From Couchioplanes caeruleus (GTDB lineage: Bacteria > Actinomycetota > Actinomycetes > Mycobacteriales > Micromonosporaceae), in NCBI RefSeq assembly GCF_023499255.1, contig NZ_CP092183.1, forward strand, positions 7,436,501 through 7,500,500: a stretch of DNA of 64,000 nucleotides, given 5' to 3'. This document shows positions 8,264-16,619 of the stretch, piece by piece. Under the pieces are notes generated by a model. It had not been told where the DNA came from. It made no database searches and was given only the letters and a program-made list of their open reading frames with translations. How positions within the stretch are numbered: position 1 is the first letter of the stretch; every line of letters begins with the position of its first letter. Both the position numbers and the translations under genes were made by a program.

Positions 8264-9613
8264 TCAGCGGCGGCCGGCGCCCACCGGTTCGCGCTCGTCC
8301 GCCAGCGGCGGGGTCACGTCGGTGAACTCCTCGCGGGGCTCGTGCAGCTGTCCCAGGGAGATGACCTCGCGTTTGAGCACGAATGCCAGCGTCCAGTCGG
8401 CGAGGACGCGGACCTTGCGGTTGAACGACGGGATGCGGCTCATGTGGTACGTCCGGTGCATGAGCCACGCCGGGAAGCCCTTGAGCTTCACGCCGTAGAT
8501 CTTCGCCACGCCCTTGTAGAGGCCGAGGCTGGCGACGCTGCCGGCGTACTTGTGCTTGTAGTCCTTCGGGGTGCCGCCGTAGACGACCTGGCGGATGTTG
8601 TCGGCCAGCACCCCGGCCTGCCGGACGGCGTGCTGGGCGCTCGGCGAGCACCAGCCGCCCGGGTTGGTCAGGTCGGGGACCTGCGCGCAGTCGCCGGCCG
8701 CCCAGGCGCCGTCCAGGACCCGGTCGCCGTCGACGACCTGCAGGGTCGGCAGGCAGGTGATGTGCCCGCGGGGGCCACGCGGCAGGTCGGTGTGGTCGAG
8801 CATCGGCGACGGCTTGACGCCGGCGGTCCAGACGATCGTCTCGCTCCGGAACACCTCGCCGTCGGAGAGGTGGACCTCGCCGTCGACGCAGGACTCCATG
8901 CGGGTCTCGAGGCGGATGTCGATGCCGCGCTTCTGCAGCTGGCGGGCAGCGTACGCGCCCATCTCCGGGCCGACCTCGGGCAGGATCCGGTTGGACGCCT
9001 CGACGAGGATGAAGCGGACCTCTTCCTTGTCGAGCTCGGGGTAGTACTTGAGGCCGTCGCGGACCACGTCCTCCATCTCGGCCAGCGCCTCGACGCCCGC
9101 GTAGCCGCCGCCGACGAAGACGAACCGCAGCGACGCCCGGCGCACCTCGGGATCGGGCGTGGCGGCCGCGACGTCCAGCCGGTCGAGGATGTGGTTGCGC
9201 AGGTAGATGGCCTCGCCGATGGTCTTGAAGCCGATGCCGCGCTCGCGCAGGCCGGGGATCGGCAGGGTGCGGGAGACCGAGCCCGGCGCCACGATGATGT
9301 GGTCGTACGCGATCTCCTTGACCGGCCCCTCGATCGGCTGCACGGTCACCGTCCGGCGGGCGTGCTCGATGCGGGTGACCTCGCCGGAGACGATGTGGCA
9401 CCGCTTCAGCTCACGCCGCAGCGGCACCACCGAGTGGCGCGGCGAGATGTTGCCGGCCGCGGCCTCCGGGAGGAACGGCTGGTAGGTCATGTGCGGCTGC
9501 GGGTCGATGACGATCACTTCGGCGCGGCGCGCGTTCAGCTTCTTCGACAGGCGCAGAGCCGCGTAGAGCCCGACGTGTCCTGCCCCGACGACCACGATGC
9601 GTTGCGGATTCAC
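8264..9613 (-). CDS. ndh: Type II NADH dehydrogenase (NDH-2)
   Basis: A 449-residue single-subunit, non-proton-pumping NADH:quinone oxidoreductase. The N-terminal FAD-binding motif is VVVGAGHVGLYAA (residues 7-19), the second dinucleotide fold VFVGGGYAGVEAL binds NADH, and AWAAGDCAQV is the conserved FAD-contacting segment. A C-terminal region of about 100 residues with amphipathic segments should hold it on the inner face of the membrane. GTG 9613 is the only start that keeps the full FAD motif. It sits alone, downstream of a region with a 7-bp inverted repeat that may be a regulator site. It feeds electrons from NADH into menaquinone. Confidence 0.93.
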   Translation of the reverse strand: MNPQRIVVVGAGHVGLYAALRLSKKLNARRAEVIVIDPQPHMTYQPFLPEAAAGNISPRHSVVPLRRELKRCHIVSGEVTRIEHARRTVTVQPIEGPVKEIAYDHIIVAPGSVSRTLPIPGLRERGIGFKTIGEAIYLRNHILDRLDVAAATPDPEVRRASLRFVFVGGGYAGVEALAEMEDVVRDGLKYYPELDKEEVRFILVEASNRILPEVGPEMGAYAARQLQKRGIDIRLETRMESCVDGEVHLSDGEVFRSETIVWTAGVKPSPMLDHTDLPRGPRGHITCLPTLQVVDGDRVLDGAWAAGDCAQVPDLTNPGGWCSPSAQHAVRQAGVLADNIRQVVYGGTPKDYKHKYAGSVASLGLYKGVAKIYGVKLKGFPAWLMHRTYHMSRIPSFNRKVRVLADWTLAFVLKREVISLGQLHEPREEFTDVTPPLADEREPVGAGRR

Positions 9614-9631
9614 ATAGTCATTGTCCCGCCG

Positions 9632-9653
9632 GAACCGGTCCCGTGCCCGGTTC
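9632..9653. promoter_or_regulatory. Inverted repeat upstream of ndh
   Basis: Arms GAACCGG (9632-9638) and CCGGTTC (9647-9653) separated by eight bases lie about 20 bases upstream of the ndh start. The position suits an operator, but no regulator can be named. Confidence 0.35.
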
Positions 9654-9739
9654 TGTGACCAAGGACAACCCCGGAAGTCAAGAGTCGTAACGCCCGTATT
9701 TCGGTTTCATTTCGCTGAGAACGTGCTGCACGGGGGCGG

Positions 9740-10303
9740 TCACGGACGGCGCAGGAGCCGGCTCAGCAACAGCGCCAGGCCCACCGCCGCCGCCAGGCCG
9801 ACCAAGGTCGCCAGGACGAACGCGCCGCCGGCGAGCTCGGCGGTCAGACCCAGCGCCAGCACCGTCAGCACCGCGGAGATCAGGATCGTCAGACCCGCCC
9901 GGGTCAGCCAGCCGGTGAGCACGTCGGCGTTCACCATCGAGTCGTACGGCAGCACCGCCGCGAGCGCGGCCAGGGTGTGCCCGGCGTACGTGAGCGTGGC
10001 GATGGCCAGCACCCGCCACAGCGCCGTACGGGCGTCGTACCAGGTGGTGTCGATGACCCAGCCCGCCACCACGGTCACGATCGCCACCGTGGGGCCGCGG
10101 CCGCGCGGCGCGAACGCCGGGTAGACGGCGACCAGGGCGAGCAGCACGAGGTAGCGGCTGACCACCAGCGTCACCGGCCAGGCGACCGTCATCGCGGCGA
10201 AGAGGGCCAACCCGATGCCGCAGCGCACCACGAGCGGCAGGACCGTCGCCCGGGTGACGACCGTACGGGTGCGGGCCAACCGGTTCGCGATGCCGTCGAA
10301 CAT
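9740..10303 (-). CDS. Multi-pass membrane protein, last gene of MoxR operon
   Basis: A 187-residue protein with about five hydrophobic segments and short Arg-rich ends; no known domain recognised. Its ATG lies one base past the stop of the DUF58 gene, so it is co-transcribed with and probably translationally coupled to the MoxR/DUF58 genes. In other actinomycetes this place in the operon is held by small membrane proteins of unknown function. A role in membrane anchoring of the MoxR-DUF58 complex is plausible but not shown by sequence. Confidence 0.75.
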   Translation of the reverse strand: MFDGIANRLARTRTVVTRATVLPLVVRCGIGLALFAAMTVAWPVTLVVSRYLVLLALVAVYPAFAPRGRGPTVAIVTVVAGWVIDTTWYDARTALWRVLAIATLTYAGHTLAALAAVLPYDSMVNADVLTGWLTRAGLTILISAVLTVLALGLTAELAGGAFVLATLVGLAAAVGLALLLSRLLRRP

Positions 10304-10304
10304 G

Positions 10305-11672
10305 TCAGCGCCCCCGGGGCGCGGAGGCCAGCCGGGCCACGTCGCGCAGCACGAGGTCGAGGCTGCCCGCCCCGGCCCAGGTCACCACGGGCACGCCGTG
10401 CTCGCGCAGCCGGCCCAGCACGTTCTCCCGTTCCATCCGCCACAGCCGGGTGGCCAGCGGCGTCCACTGGCTGCGCTGCGGCGGCGCGGCGCCCTCCGGC
10501 AGCGTGTCGACGGCGACCGTGTAGCGGCCGGTCTGCACCAGCCCGGCCAGCATGTCCGCCGCCCGGGGATCCACCAGCGGGGTCAGGACCACCACGAGGG
10601 CGTCCGACGAGACGTTGTGGGCGCCGAAGACGTGCTCGTACGGCTCGCTGTCCGTGGTGTCCGCGCGGACGTCCAGCAGCCACTCGAGCACCGTCAGGTA
10701 CTGCCGGCGGCCGGTCGCGGGGCGCAGGCGGCGGGCGGAGGAGCCGTACTCGGCGAGCGACACCCGGTCGCCGCGCTGGAGGTAGTGCTCGGCGATCGCG
10801 GCGGCCGCTCGTACGGTCGTGTCGAGCACGGACGCCTTGCCCTTCACGCCGCCGGACGCGCCCGCCTCGCCCAGCACGTCGAGGAGCAGCAGCACCTCGG
10901 CGTCGCGGTCGGACAGCGTCGAGGCCACGTGCAGATCGCGCGTGCGCAGGGACACCCGCCAGTCGATGCGGCGCAGCCGGTCGCCCGGCGCGAACGGGCG
11001 TACCCCCGCGAGCTCGCCGCCCTCGCCCGGCCGTCGCGACCGGTGGTTGCCGACCAGGCCGGCCGCCGCGGGCATCGCCTCGGTGGCCGCGAACGGTTCC
11101 GTCTCCGGGTAGACCCGCACGCCCCGGGCCGGGACGACGACCGGGCGGCACGCCAGCAGGCCGCCACACGCGGCCACCCGCGCGGCGGCCGGGCCCACGG
11201 CGTGCCGGCCCCAGCGCAGCGCCCGCCCGGGCAGCTCGACCGCCGTCCAGCCGTCGGGCGCGACCGAGACCGCGAACGGGCGGTCGGCGTCTTCCAGATC
11301 CAGCCACGGCGAGGTGCGGGTCCGCAGCACCACCAGGTCGTACGCGATGACGTCGGGGTTGGCGACGGTCACGGCGGCGGCGACCGCACCGCCCTCGACG
11401 ATGTGCTCCTCGTCGGCGTCGATCCGCAGCTCCGGCGCGGACCGGGGCATCCGGCGCAGCCCGATGGCCGCCCCGATCGCGAACGGCGCGGCCAGCAGCA
11501 CGAGGTCGACCCGGCCCAGCGCCACGCCGAGCACGAGCAGCAGGCCGGTGAGCAGCACCGTACGGCCCAGGGCGCGGGTCGGTACCCAGGCCGGGGCCGC
11601 CCAGCCCTCGTCGGCCGCCGCCCCGGCCGGAGGCACCGCGGCCCGCAGCGGCGGCGGGTCGATGAGTGTCAC
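10305..11672 (-). CDS. DUF58 domain protein
   Basis: A 455-residue protein with two N-terminal hydrophobic helices (around residues 30-60) and a C-terminal DUF58 domain, a vWA-like fold, marked by GVRPFAPGDRLRRIDWR, a diagnostic DUF58 signature. GTG 11672 overlaps the stop of the MoxR gene by four bases (GTGA), so the two are coupled. DUF58 proteins are the usual partners of MoxR AAA ATPases, thought to act together as chaperones for assembly of surface or metal-containing complexes. The longer open frame upstream runs antisense-like through MoxR and is not coding. Confidence 0.9.
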   Translation of the reverse strand: MTLIDPPPLRAAVPPAGAAADEGWAAPAWVPTRALGRTVLLTGLLLVLGVALGRVDLVLLAAPFAIGAAIGLRRMPRSAPELRIDADEEHIVEGGAVAAAVTVANPDVIAYDLVVLRTRTSPWLDLEDADRPFAVSVAPDGWTAVELPGRALRWGRHAVGPAAARVAACGGLLACRPVVVPARGVRVYPETEPFAATEAMPAAAGLVGNHRSRRPGEGGELAGVRPFAPGDRLRRIDWRVSLRTRDLHVASTLSDRDAEVLLLLDVLGEAGASGGVKGKASVLDTTVRAAAAIAEHYLQRGDRVSLAEYGSSARRLRPATGRRQYLTVLEWLLDVRADTTDSEPYEHVFGAHNVSSDALVVVLTPLVDPRAADMLAGLVQTGRYTVAVDTLPEGAAPPQRSQWTPLATRLWRMERENVLGRLREHGVPVVTWAGAGSLDLVLRDVARLASAPRGR

Positions 11673-12679
11673 TGCTCGGCGTATCCGCCCGCGTACGTCG
11701 GCAGCGCGCCGCTGGCCGGCGCCGGCACGTTCTGCAGCACCTCCTGCACGACGAACGACGGGTCGACGCGGCGCAGCCACATCTCCGGCCGCAGCGTGAT
11801 CCGGTGCGCGAGGGCGGGTACGGCGACGTCCTTGACGTCCTCCGGCACCACGTAGTCGCGGCCCGCCATCGCCGCGCGGGCCCGGGCGAGCAGGAGCAGG
11901 GCCAGCGAGCCACGCGGCGACGAGCCGACCAGCGCCGACGCGTGCTCCCGGGTCGCCGCGGTCAGCGCCACGATGTAGCGGCCGATCGAGTCCTCGACCG
12001 CGACCGACTCCAGCGCGCCCTGCATCGCCTGCAGGGTGCGGGCGTTCACGACCGGCGGGAGCTGCGCGTCCTCCTGGCGGCGGGACATGCGCCGGCGCAG
12101 CACGTCCCACTCCTCGTCCTGGGTCGGGTAGCCGAACGAGACCCGCAGCATGAAGCGGTCCAGCTGGGCCTCAGGCAGCGGGTACGTGCCCTCGTACTCG
12201 ATCGGGTTGGCGGTGGCGAGCACGTGGAACGGCGGGTCCAGGCGGTACGTGACGCCCTCGACCGACACCTGCTTCTCCTGCATCGCCTCCAGCAGCGCCG
12301 CCTGCGTCTTCGGCGGCGTCCGGTTGATCTCGTCGGCGAGCAGCATGTTCGTGAACACCGGGCCGGCCCGGAAGGCGAAGTCGCCCTTGCGCTGGTCGTA
12401 CAGGAAGGAGCCGGTCACGTCCGCGGGCAGCAGGTCCGGGGTGAACTGCAGGCGGCGGAAGTCGAGCCCGAGCGCCTGCGCGAAGCAGCGGGCGGTCAGG
12501 GTCTTGCCCAGCCCCGGCAGGTCCTCCAGCAGCACGTGGCCGCCGGCCAGGATGCCGGCGAGGACGAGCTCGAGGGCGTCCCGCTTGCCCACCACCACGC
12601 TGCCGACCGAGTCGAGGACCGCGCCGGCCAGCCGGCCCACCTCGTAGGGCGGCAGGGCCTCCACGCTCGCGTCCGTCAC
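11669..12679 (-). CDS. MoxR-family AAA+ ATPase
   Basis: A 336-residue AAA+ ATPase of the MoxR group, with Walker A in EDLPGLGKT, a Walker B-type DEINR, and the AAA_lid_2 domain at the C-terminus. The start is GTG 12679, preceded about six bases upstream by AAGGGTGG; the longer frame lacks such a site. It sits between a small membrane protein gene and DUF58, in the classical MoxR-DUF58-DUF4129 arrangement. It probably works as a cytosolic chaperone that remodels a client complex with the DUF58 vWA-like partner. Confidence 0.93.
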   Translation of the reverse strand: MTDASVEALPPYEVGRLAGAVLDSVGSVVVGKRDALELVLAGILAGGHVLLEDLPGLGKTLTARCFAQALGLDFRRLQFTPDLLPADVTGSFLYDQRKGDFAFRAGPVFTNMLLADEINRTPPKTQAALLEAMQEKQVSVEGVTYRLDPPFHVLATANPIEYEGTYPLPEAQLDRFMLRVSFGYPTQDEEWDVLRRRMSRRQEDAQLPPVVNARTLQAMQGALESVAVEDSIGRYIVALTAATREHASALVGSSPRGSLALLLLARARAAMAGRDYVVPEDVKDVAVPALAHRITLRPEMWLRRVDPSFVVQEVLQNVPAPASGALPTYAGGYAEQ

Positions 12680-12692
12680 CGATCCACCCTTC

Positions 12693-13289
12693 TCAGATCT
12701 TTTCCAGTGCGTCGACGACCGCCGACATCTCCCGGGCCTTCGGCGGCCGCCGTCCCGGGTCGTGCAGCACCTGCCACAGCGGCTCGCCCAGCAGCTCGCG
12801 GGCCCGCCGGGGATCCGAGGCGCGGATGACACCGTGCCGCAGCCGCAGGCGCTCGTCGGCCAACTCGGTGAGCGCGGGCAGCACGATACGCGAGAAGCGC
12901 TCGCCGTCGTCGTGCGACCAGTCCAGTTGCTGCTCCCAGCGCCGTACGGCGATGCGCAGCGTGTCGCTGCCGGCCCAGCGGTAGTCGGCGCTCTCCTCGC
13001 CCGCGCGGCCCCGGGGCCGCGGGGGCGGCGGCGGGGCCACTTCGGACACTGCCAGCATGAGCAGCCGCAACGCGGCGAACGCGGCCACGACGAGCAGCAC
13101 CGACACCTTGATGCCCTGCGAGCGCAGCACCGCCACGGTCACGGCCGTCGCGACAGCGACGAGCAGCGCGTTGCGCAGCACCCAGCCGACCCGTGAGCGC
13201 GGCTTCGCGGGGGCTTCCGGCGCCTCCTCGACGGGGCGCTCGACCGCGCCGGCGAACAGGTCCTCGAGACCGCCGTCGTCGCGGCTCAC
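12693..13289 (-). CDS. Membrane protein of MoxR operon, 198 aa
   Basis: A 198-residue protein with an acidic N-terminus, two hydrophobic helices (about residues 37-83), a Pro/Arg-rich linker (APPPPPRPRGRAG) and a C-terminal soluble helical domain of about 100 residues. The GTG start is preceded by GGAGAC. I do not recognise a named domain. Its position between DUF4129 and MoxR suggests it belongs to the same membrane complex. The soluble domain, rich in Arg, Leu and Glu, may face the cytoplasm and contact MoxR; that is inference. Confidence 0.75.
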   Translation of the reverse strand: MSRDDGGLEDLFAGAVERPVEEAPEAPAKPRSRVGWVLRNALLVAVATAVTVAVLRSQGIKVSVLLVVAAFAALRLLMLAVSEVAPPPPPRPRGRAGEESADYRWAGSDTLRIAVRRWEQQLDWSHDDGERFSRIVLPALTELADERLRLRHGVIRASDPRRARELLGEPLWQVLHDPGRRPPKAREMSAVVDALEKI

Positions 13290-13371
13290 GGTGTCTCCAT
13301 TGGCATGGACTCCTGGCCCTCACCGGCCAGGCCGTCGGGAACCCTCGGTAGCTGCAGTTCGGTGCAGTCGC

Positions 13372-14121
13372 TCATGCCGCTGCCCCCGCCCCCAGGTCGG
13401 CGCGCAGCCGTTCCAGCGCGGTGCGGGCCTGGTGGCGCATCTGGTTGTCGACGGTGTGGGTCGCATACCGGGCCTGGCGGTAGACGTCGGCGAACGGTGT
13501 CAGCACGGCCGCCTCGACACGCTGCTCGGCGAGCAGGCGGGCGACCAGGTCGGTGGGGCTGTCGCCGGCGTGCCGGGGCGTGCCGGCGGCGGCCGCGGCC
13601 TGCTCGAGGCGTACCCAGCAGGCGATGACGGCGCGGCGCGGGTCGCGGTCGGTGTCGGACAGCTCCTGCAGGCCGGCGTCGAGCGCGGCGACCAGGTCCT
13701 CGGCCGTCCGGGCGTCCGAGCGCGGCACGGCCCCGCGGGCGCCCCGCCGCACGCGCCGCCGGCTCCGGTCACGGACGACGGCCCAGGCGACCAGCAGGAT
13801 CACCGCCAGCCCGGCCACCACGATGACCACCCAGGCGGCGGTGCCCACCCACCCCGGCAGCCCGCGGGCCGCCTCGACCGGCTCGTGGGTCGCGGTCTTC
13901 GCCGCCTCAGGCGTCGGCGGCAGCAGCGGCGCGGCGGTCTCGGCGGCGGCCCCGGCGGCGTCCGGGTTGAACCGCTCCAGCTGCGGCGCCGACCGGGTGG
14001 CCGCCAGCGAGGCGACGAAGAGCAGCCCGAGGACGGCGGCGAGCGGCCACCAGCGACGCAGTGCGGCGAGATCCAATGCGCAGGCCCTGATCCGTGTGCG
14101 GGAGGAAAATCGGCAGGACAC
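13372..14121 (-). CDS. DUF4129 domain protein
   Basis: About 249 residues: an N-terminal membrane helix (residues 25-42), an extracytoplasmic Ala/Pro-rich stretch, a second membrane helix (about 92-115), then a cytoplasmic DUF4129 domain whose helices (AVIACWVRLEQAAAAAG, then DVYRQARYA) are characteristic. Such a domain often sits at the end of transglutaminase-like proteins in MoxR operons; here it is a stand-alone membrane version. GTG 14121 follows the upstream stop by three bases, favouring coupling; a TTG about 16 codons downstream is an alternative start. Confidence 0.8.
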   Translation of the reverse strand: MSCRFSSRTRIRACALDLAALRRWWPLAAVLGLLFVASLAATRSAPQLERFNPDAAGAAAETAAPLLPPTPEAAKTATHEPVEAARGLPGWVGTAAWVVIVVAGLAVILLVAWAVVRDRSRRRVRRGARGAVPRSDARTAEDLVAALDAGLQELSDTDRDPRRAVIACWVRLEQAAAAAGTPRHAGDSPTDLVARLLAEQRVEAAVLTPFADVYRQARYATHTVDNQMRHQARTALERLRADLGAGAAA

Positions 14122-14124
14122 GAA

Positions 14125-14862
14125 TCATGCCAGGCCCGCCAGCCGTTTCGCACTGTCGAAGACGTCGTCGAGCATGGCCGGGGTGAGCCGGCCGGTGAAC
14201 GTGTTCTGCTGCGACACGTGATAGCAGCCCAGCAGGTCCGGTGCGCCGGGCACGGACACCCGGGCGCCGTGCCCGAACGCGGGCCTGGGCACCGGCGGCT
14301 TCACGCCGTACACCGAGGTCAGGGCCGGCCACCACGCCGCCCAGGCGAACCCACCCAGGGCGATCACCACCCGCAGCGTGGGTTTGATCAGGGTCAGCTC
14401 GCGCCGCATCCACGGGGCGCAGGTGTCGCGCTCGACCGGGAGCGGTTTGTTGTCCGGCGGCGCGCAGCGGACGGCGGCGAAGATGCGGGTGTGCAGCAGC
14501 TCCAGTCCGTCGTCGGCGGAGACACTGGTCGGCTGGTTCGCCAGGCCGGCCCGGTGCATGGCGGCGATGAGCACGTCGCCGGAGCGGTCGCCGGTGAAGA
14601 TCCGGCCGGTCCGGTTGCCGCCGTGCGCGGCGGGAGCGAGGCCCAGGATGGCGATCGGCGCGTCGGCGGGGCCGAACCCCGGGATCGGCCGTCCCCAGTA
14701 CGTCCAGTCCCGGAACGCGGCACGCTTCGTGGCCGCAACCTCCTCACGCCACGTCACCAGGCGCGGGCAGGCGAAGCAATCCGCGACGCCGGCGTCCAGC
14801 ACGGTCAGGTCCGGCGCGGCGGCCGCGTGGGCGGCGACGTCTTCAGGGGTACGGCTGAGCAC
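14125..14862 (-). CDS. udgB: Uracil-DNA glycosylase, family 5 (UdgB type), 4Fe-4S
   Basis: A 245-residue DNA repair enzyme that removes uracil and other deaminated bases. Motif A is GLAPAAHGGNRTGR, followed by FTGDRSGD; motif B is HVSQQNTFTGRL. Both are diagnostic for family 5 (UDGb), which lacks the polar catalytic residue of family 1. Four cysteines (29, 32, 133, 148) are placed to hold the family's 4Fe-4S cluster. The start is GTG 14862. It lies inside a nine-gene minus-strand run between a small secreted protein and DUF4129; there is no evident functional link with the MoxR genes. Confidence 0.92.
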   Translation of the reverse strand: MLSRTPEDVAAHAAAAPDLTVLDAGVADCFACPRLVTWREEVAATKRAAFRDWTYWGRPIPGFGPADAPIAILGLAPAAHGGNRTGRIFTGDRSGDVLIAAMHRAGLANQPTSVSADDGLELLHTRIFAAVRCAPPDNKPLPVERDTCAPWMRRELTLIKPTLRVVIALGGFAWAAWWPALTSVYGVKPPVPRPAFGHGARVSVPGAPDLLGCYHVSQQNTFTGRLTPAMLDDVFDSAKRLAGLA

Positions 14863-14886
14863 CCGTCCAGTATCCGCCGCGCGGGT

Positions 14887-15222
14887 TCAGCGCCGCCGGG
14901 TGAGGCAGAGCAGGTAGCCGTCGCCGGCCGTGCTGCTGTAGACGAAGTACTCCTCGTTCGCCTGGAAGTACGTCTCGCAGGCGGTGCTGCGCGGGTCGCT
15001 CTGGCCGTCGAGCCGGCCGACCACCGTGTACGCGGCGTACGCGGAGCCGCAGCCCACGACCTTGGCGTCGGCCTCGGCGTCCTCGTCGACCCGCACGGTG
15101 ACCGGGGCGGCGAGGCAGTCGCCGACAGCCGCGTCCGCCGCCTCGTCCCCGCCGCGGAACACCGTCAGGACCAGCACACCCAGCAGTGCCGCCAGCAGGG
15201 CGGCACCGAGGAGTTTGTTCAC
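14887..15222 (-). CDS. Small exported or membrane-anchored protein (LppU-like)
   Basis: A 111-residue protein starting GTG with a hydrophobic N-terminal helix (residues 3-22) and no lipobox Cys, followed by an acidic extracytoplasmic domain with four Cys in a pattern (GDC, VGC, TAC, LLC) that would allow two disulfides. The AVGDCL opening and the final YLLCL are reminiscent of actinobacterial LppU/SCO3897-type proteins; this is a resemblance, not a firm call. It lies seven bases after the HAAS gene and 24 bases before the UDG gene, in one operon. Confidence 0.7.
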   Translation of the reverse strand: MNKLLGAALLAALLGVLVLTVFRGGDEAADAAVGDCLAAPVTVRVDEDAEADAKVVGCGSAYAAYTVVGRLDGQSDPRSTACETYFQANEEYFVYSSTAGDGYLLCLTRRR

Positions 15223-15229
15223 ACGGGTC

Positions 15230-16225
15230 TCAACGACCCTTGCTGCTCGGCGTTGTCGTCGGTTTCGCGCCGGCGCTCGGCGTCTTGGTCGGCGCTGCGC
15301 CCTCCTCGGCGGGCGTCGCGGTGGGCGTCGCGGAACCCTTGGGAGCGGCGCCGGGCATCCGGAACGGCGCGTGGTCCGGACAGTACGGGTAGACGTCCTC
15401 GACGTAGTTGCCGTTCTCGTCGTAGCAGGCGGCGTTGCCCAGGTGGATCGGCTGGCCGCTCTGGTCGAACAGGCGAGCGTTGTCGATCAGGCGCCCCTGC
15501 TCGTCGTAGACGAACACGTCCTCCACGCCGCTGTACGGGTTGTCGTAGTTCACGTCCGAGTAGTACGAGTCCCGGGTGCTGCTGTCGGCCTCGACGAAGC
15601 CGGAGAACGCCACCATGACCAGCACGAACGACCCCAGATAGAGGGCGAGCCGGGGCCACCGGCGCAGCCGCAGCGACCGGCGCCCCAGCCAGATCGAACC
15701 GAGGACGCCGGCGCCGAGCAGCAACATCGCCACCACGTCGCTCCCGCCGATGCGCGGCAGCAGGCCGATCGGCTGCCCGGTGCCGTCCAGCATCACCGCC
15801 ACCACCATCGCCGCCAGGTAACCGCGCAGCACCCACCACGCGGGGCGCAACAGCACGAAGAAGTCCCGGGCGCGCGGGTAGCCCAGCACCTTGCCGAGCC
15901 GCTGGTCCACCACCCGCAGCAGGGGGTAGACGTGCTCGCGCAGCTGCGGGACGAACTGCTCACGCAGCTCCGCGAAGGGGTTGGCCGACCGCGGCGGGTC
16001 GGGGAAGCCACCCACGAACGGCGCCGTGCCGCGCAGCTCCGCGGCGTACGCCTCCGGGCTGCCCAGCCGGTCGACGAGCGACCCCTCGCCGTCGGCCATG
16101 ACCTCGGTCAGGTGCTCGGTCAGATCCTCGAGCAGCTCGTCGCGCTGCGCCTCGGGCAGGTCGCCGAGGGCCGCGCGGACCGCGAACACGTACGCGGTGA
16201 TCTCGTCCTGAGCCGTGGAATTCAC
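15230..16225 (-). CDS. HAAS (DUF1700-like) domain membrane protein
   Basis: A 331-residue protein. The N-terminal ~75 residues form a helical HAAS signalling domain (LPEAQRDELLEDLTEHL, the usual signature) that typically interacts with PadR-type regulators. Four hydrophobic segments follow (about 120-240), then an extracytoplasmic tail rich in Tyr/Asp (YDEQGRLID, YDENGNYVED) and a Thr/Pro-rich C-terminus. The start GTG overlaps the PadR stop by four bases. PadR-HAAS pairs are common envelope-stress modules; here a membrane sensor probably modulates the PadR repressor. Confidence 0.85.
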   Translation of the reverse strand: MNSTAQDEITAYVFAVRAALGDLPEAQRDELLEDLTEHLTEVMADGEGSLVDRLGSPEAYAAELRGTAPFVGGFPDPPRSANPFAELREQFVPQLREHVYPLLRVVDQRLGKVLGYPRARDFFVLLRPAWWVLRGYLAAMVVAVMLDGTGQPIGLLPRIGGSDVVAMLLLGAGVLGSIWLGRRSLRLRRWPRLALYLGSFVLVMVAFSGFVEADSSTRDSYYSDVNYDNPYSGVEDVFVYDEQGRLIDNARLFDQSGQPIHLGNAACYDENGNYVEDVYPYCPDHAPFRMPGAAPKGSATPTATPAEEGAAPTKTPSAGAKPTTTPSSKGR

Positions 16226-16551
16226 GCCGTCTCCCGCTCGCGAAGCAGATCGTCCATCGTTGATGCGAACCCGTGCCAGATCTTGCCCGACCGCTGCAAC
16301 TCGTCCCGCCCGGCGGCGTTCAGCGAGTAGTACTTGCGGTGCGGCCCCTCGACGCTGGGCACCACGTACGTGGTGAGCAGGCCGGCGTTGAACAACCGGC
16401 GCAGCGTGCCGTAGACCGAGGCGTCGCCCACCTCGGCGAGGCCGGCGGTGCGCAGGCGGCGCAGGATGTCGTAACCGTAGCCGTCCTCGTCGCGGAGGGC
16501 GGCGAGGACGGCAAGATCCAGGACTCCCTTGAGGAGCTGGGTCGTATCCAC
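16222..16551 (-). CDS. PadR-family transcriptional regulator
   Basis: A 109-residue winged-helix regulator: TTQLLKGVLDLAVLAAL is the classical PadR N-terminus, GDASVYGTLRRLFNAGLL the recognition helix region and HRKYYSLNAAGRDEL the wing. I chose GTG 16551 because homologous proteins start at this point; an upstream ATG at 16593 gives 14 extra atypical residues. There is no clear ribosome site, so it may be leaderless. The upstream bases contain AGTAGTG twice, a possible autoregulatory site. It heads the nine-gene minus-strand operon. Confidence 0.88.
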   Translation of the reverse strand: MDTTQLLKGVLDLAVLAALRDEDGYGYDILRRLRTAGLAEVGDASVYGTLRRLFNAGLLTTYVVPSVEGPHRKYYSLNAAGRDELQRSGKIWHGFASTMDDLLRERETA

Positions 16552-16619
16552 GGGGAGCACAGTAGTGCGCGATGCGAAGTAGTGTCCAATCAATGGGCTG
16601 CCCGCGTGTCACCCGCCGA

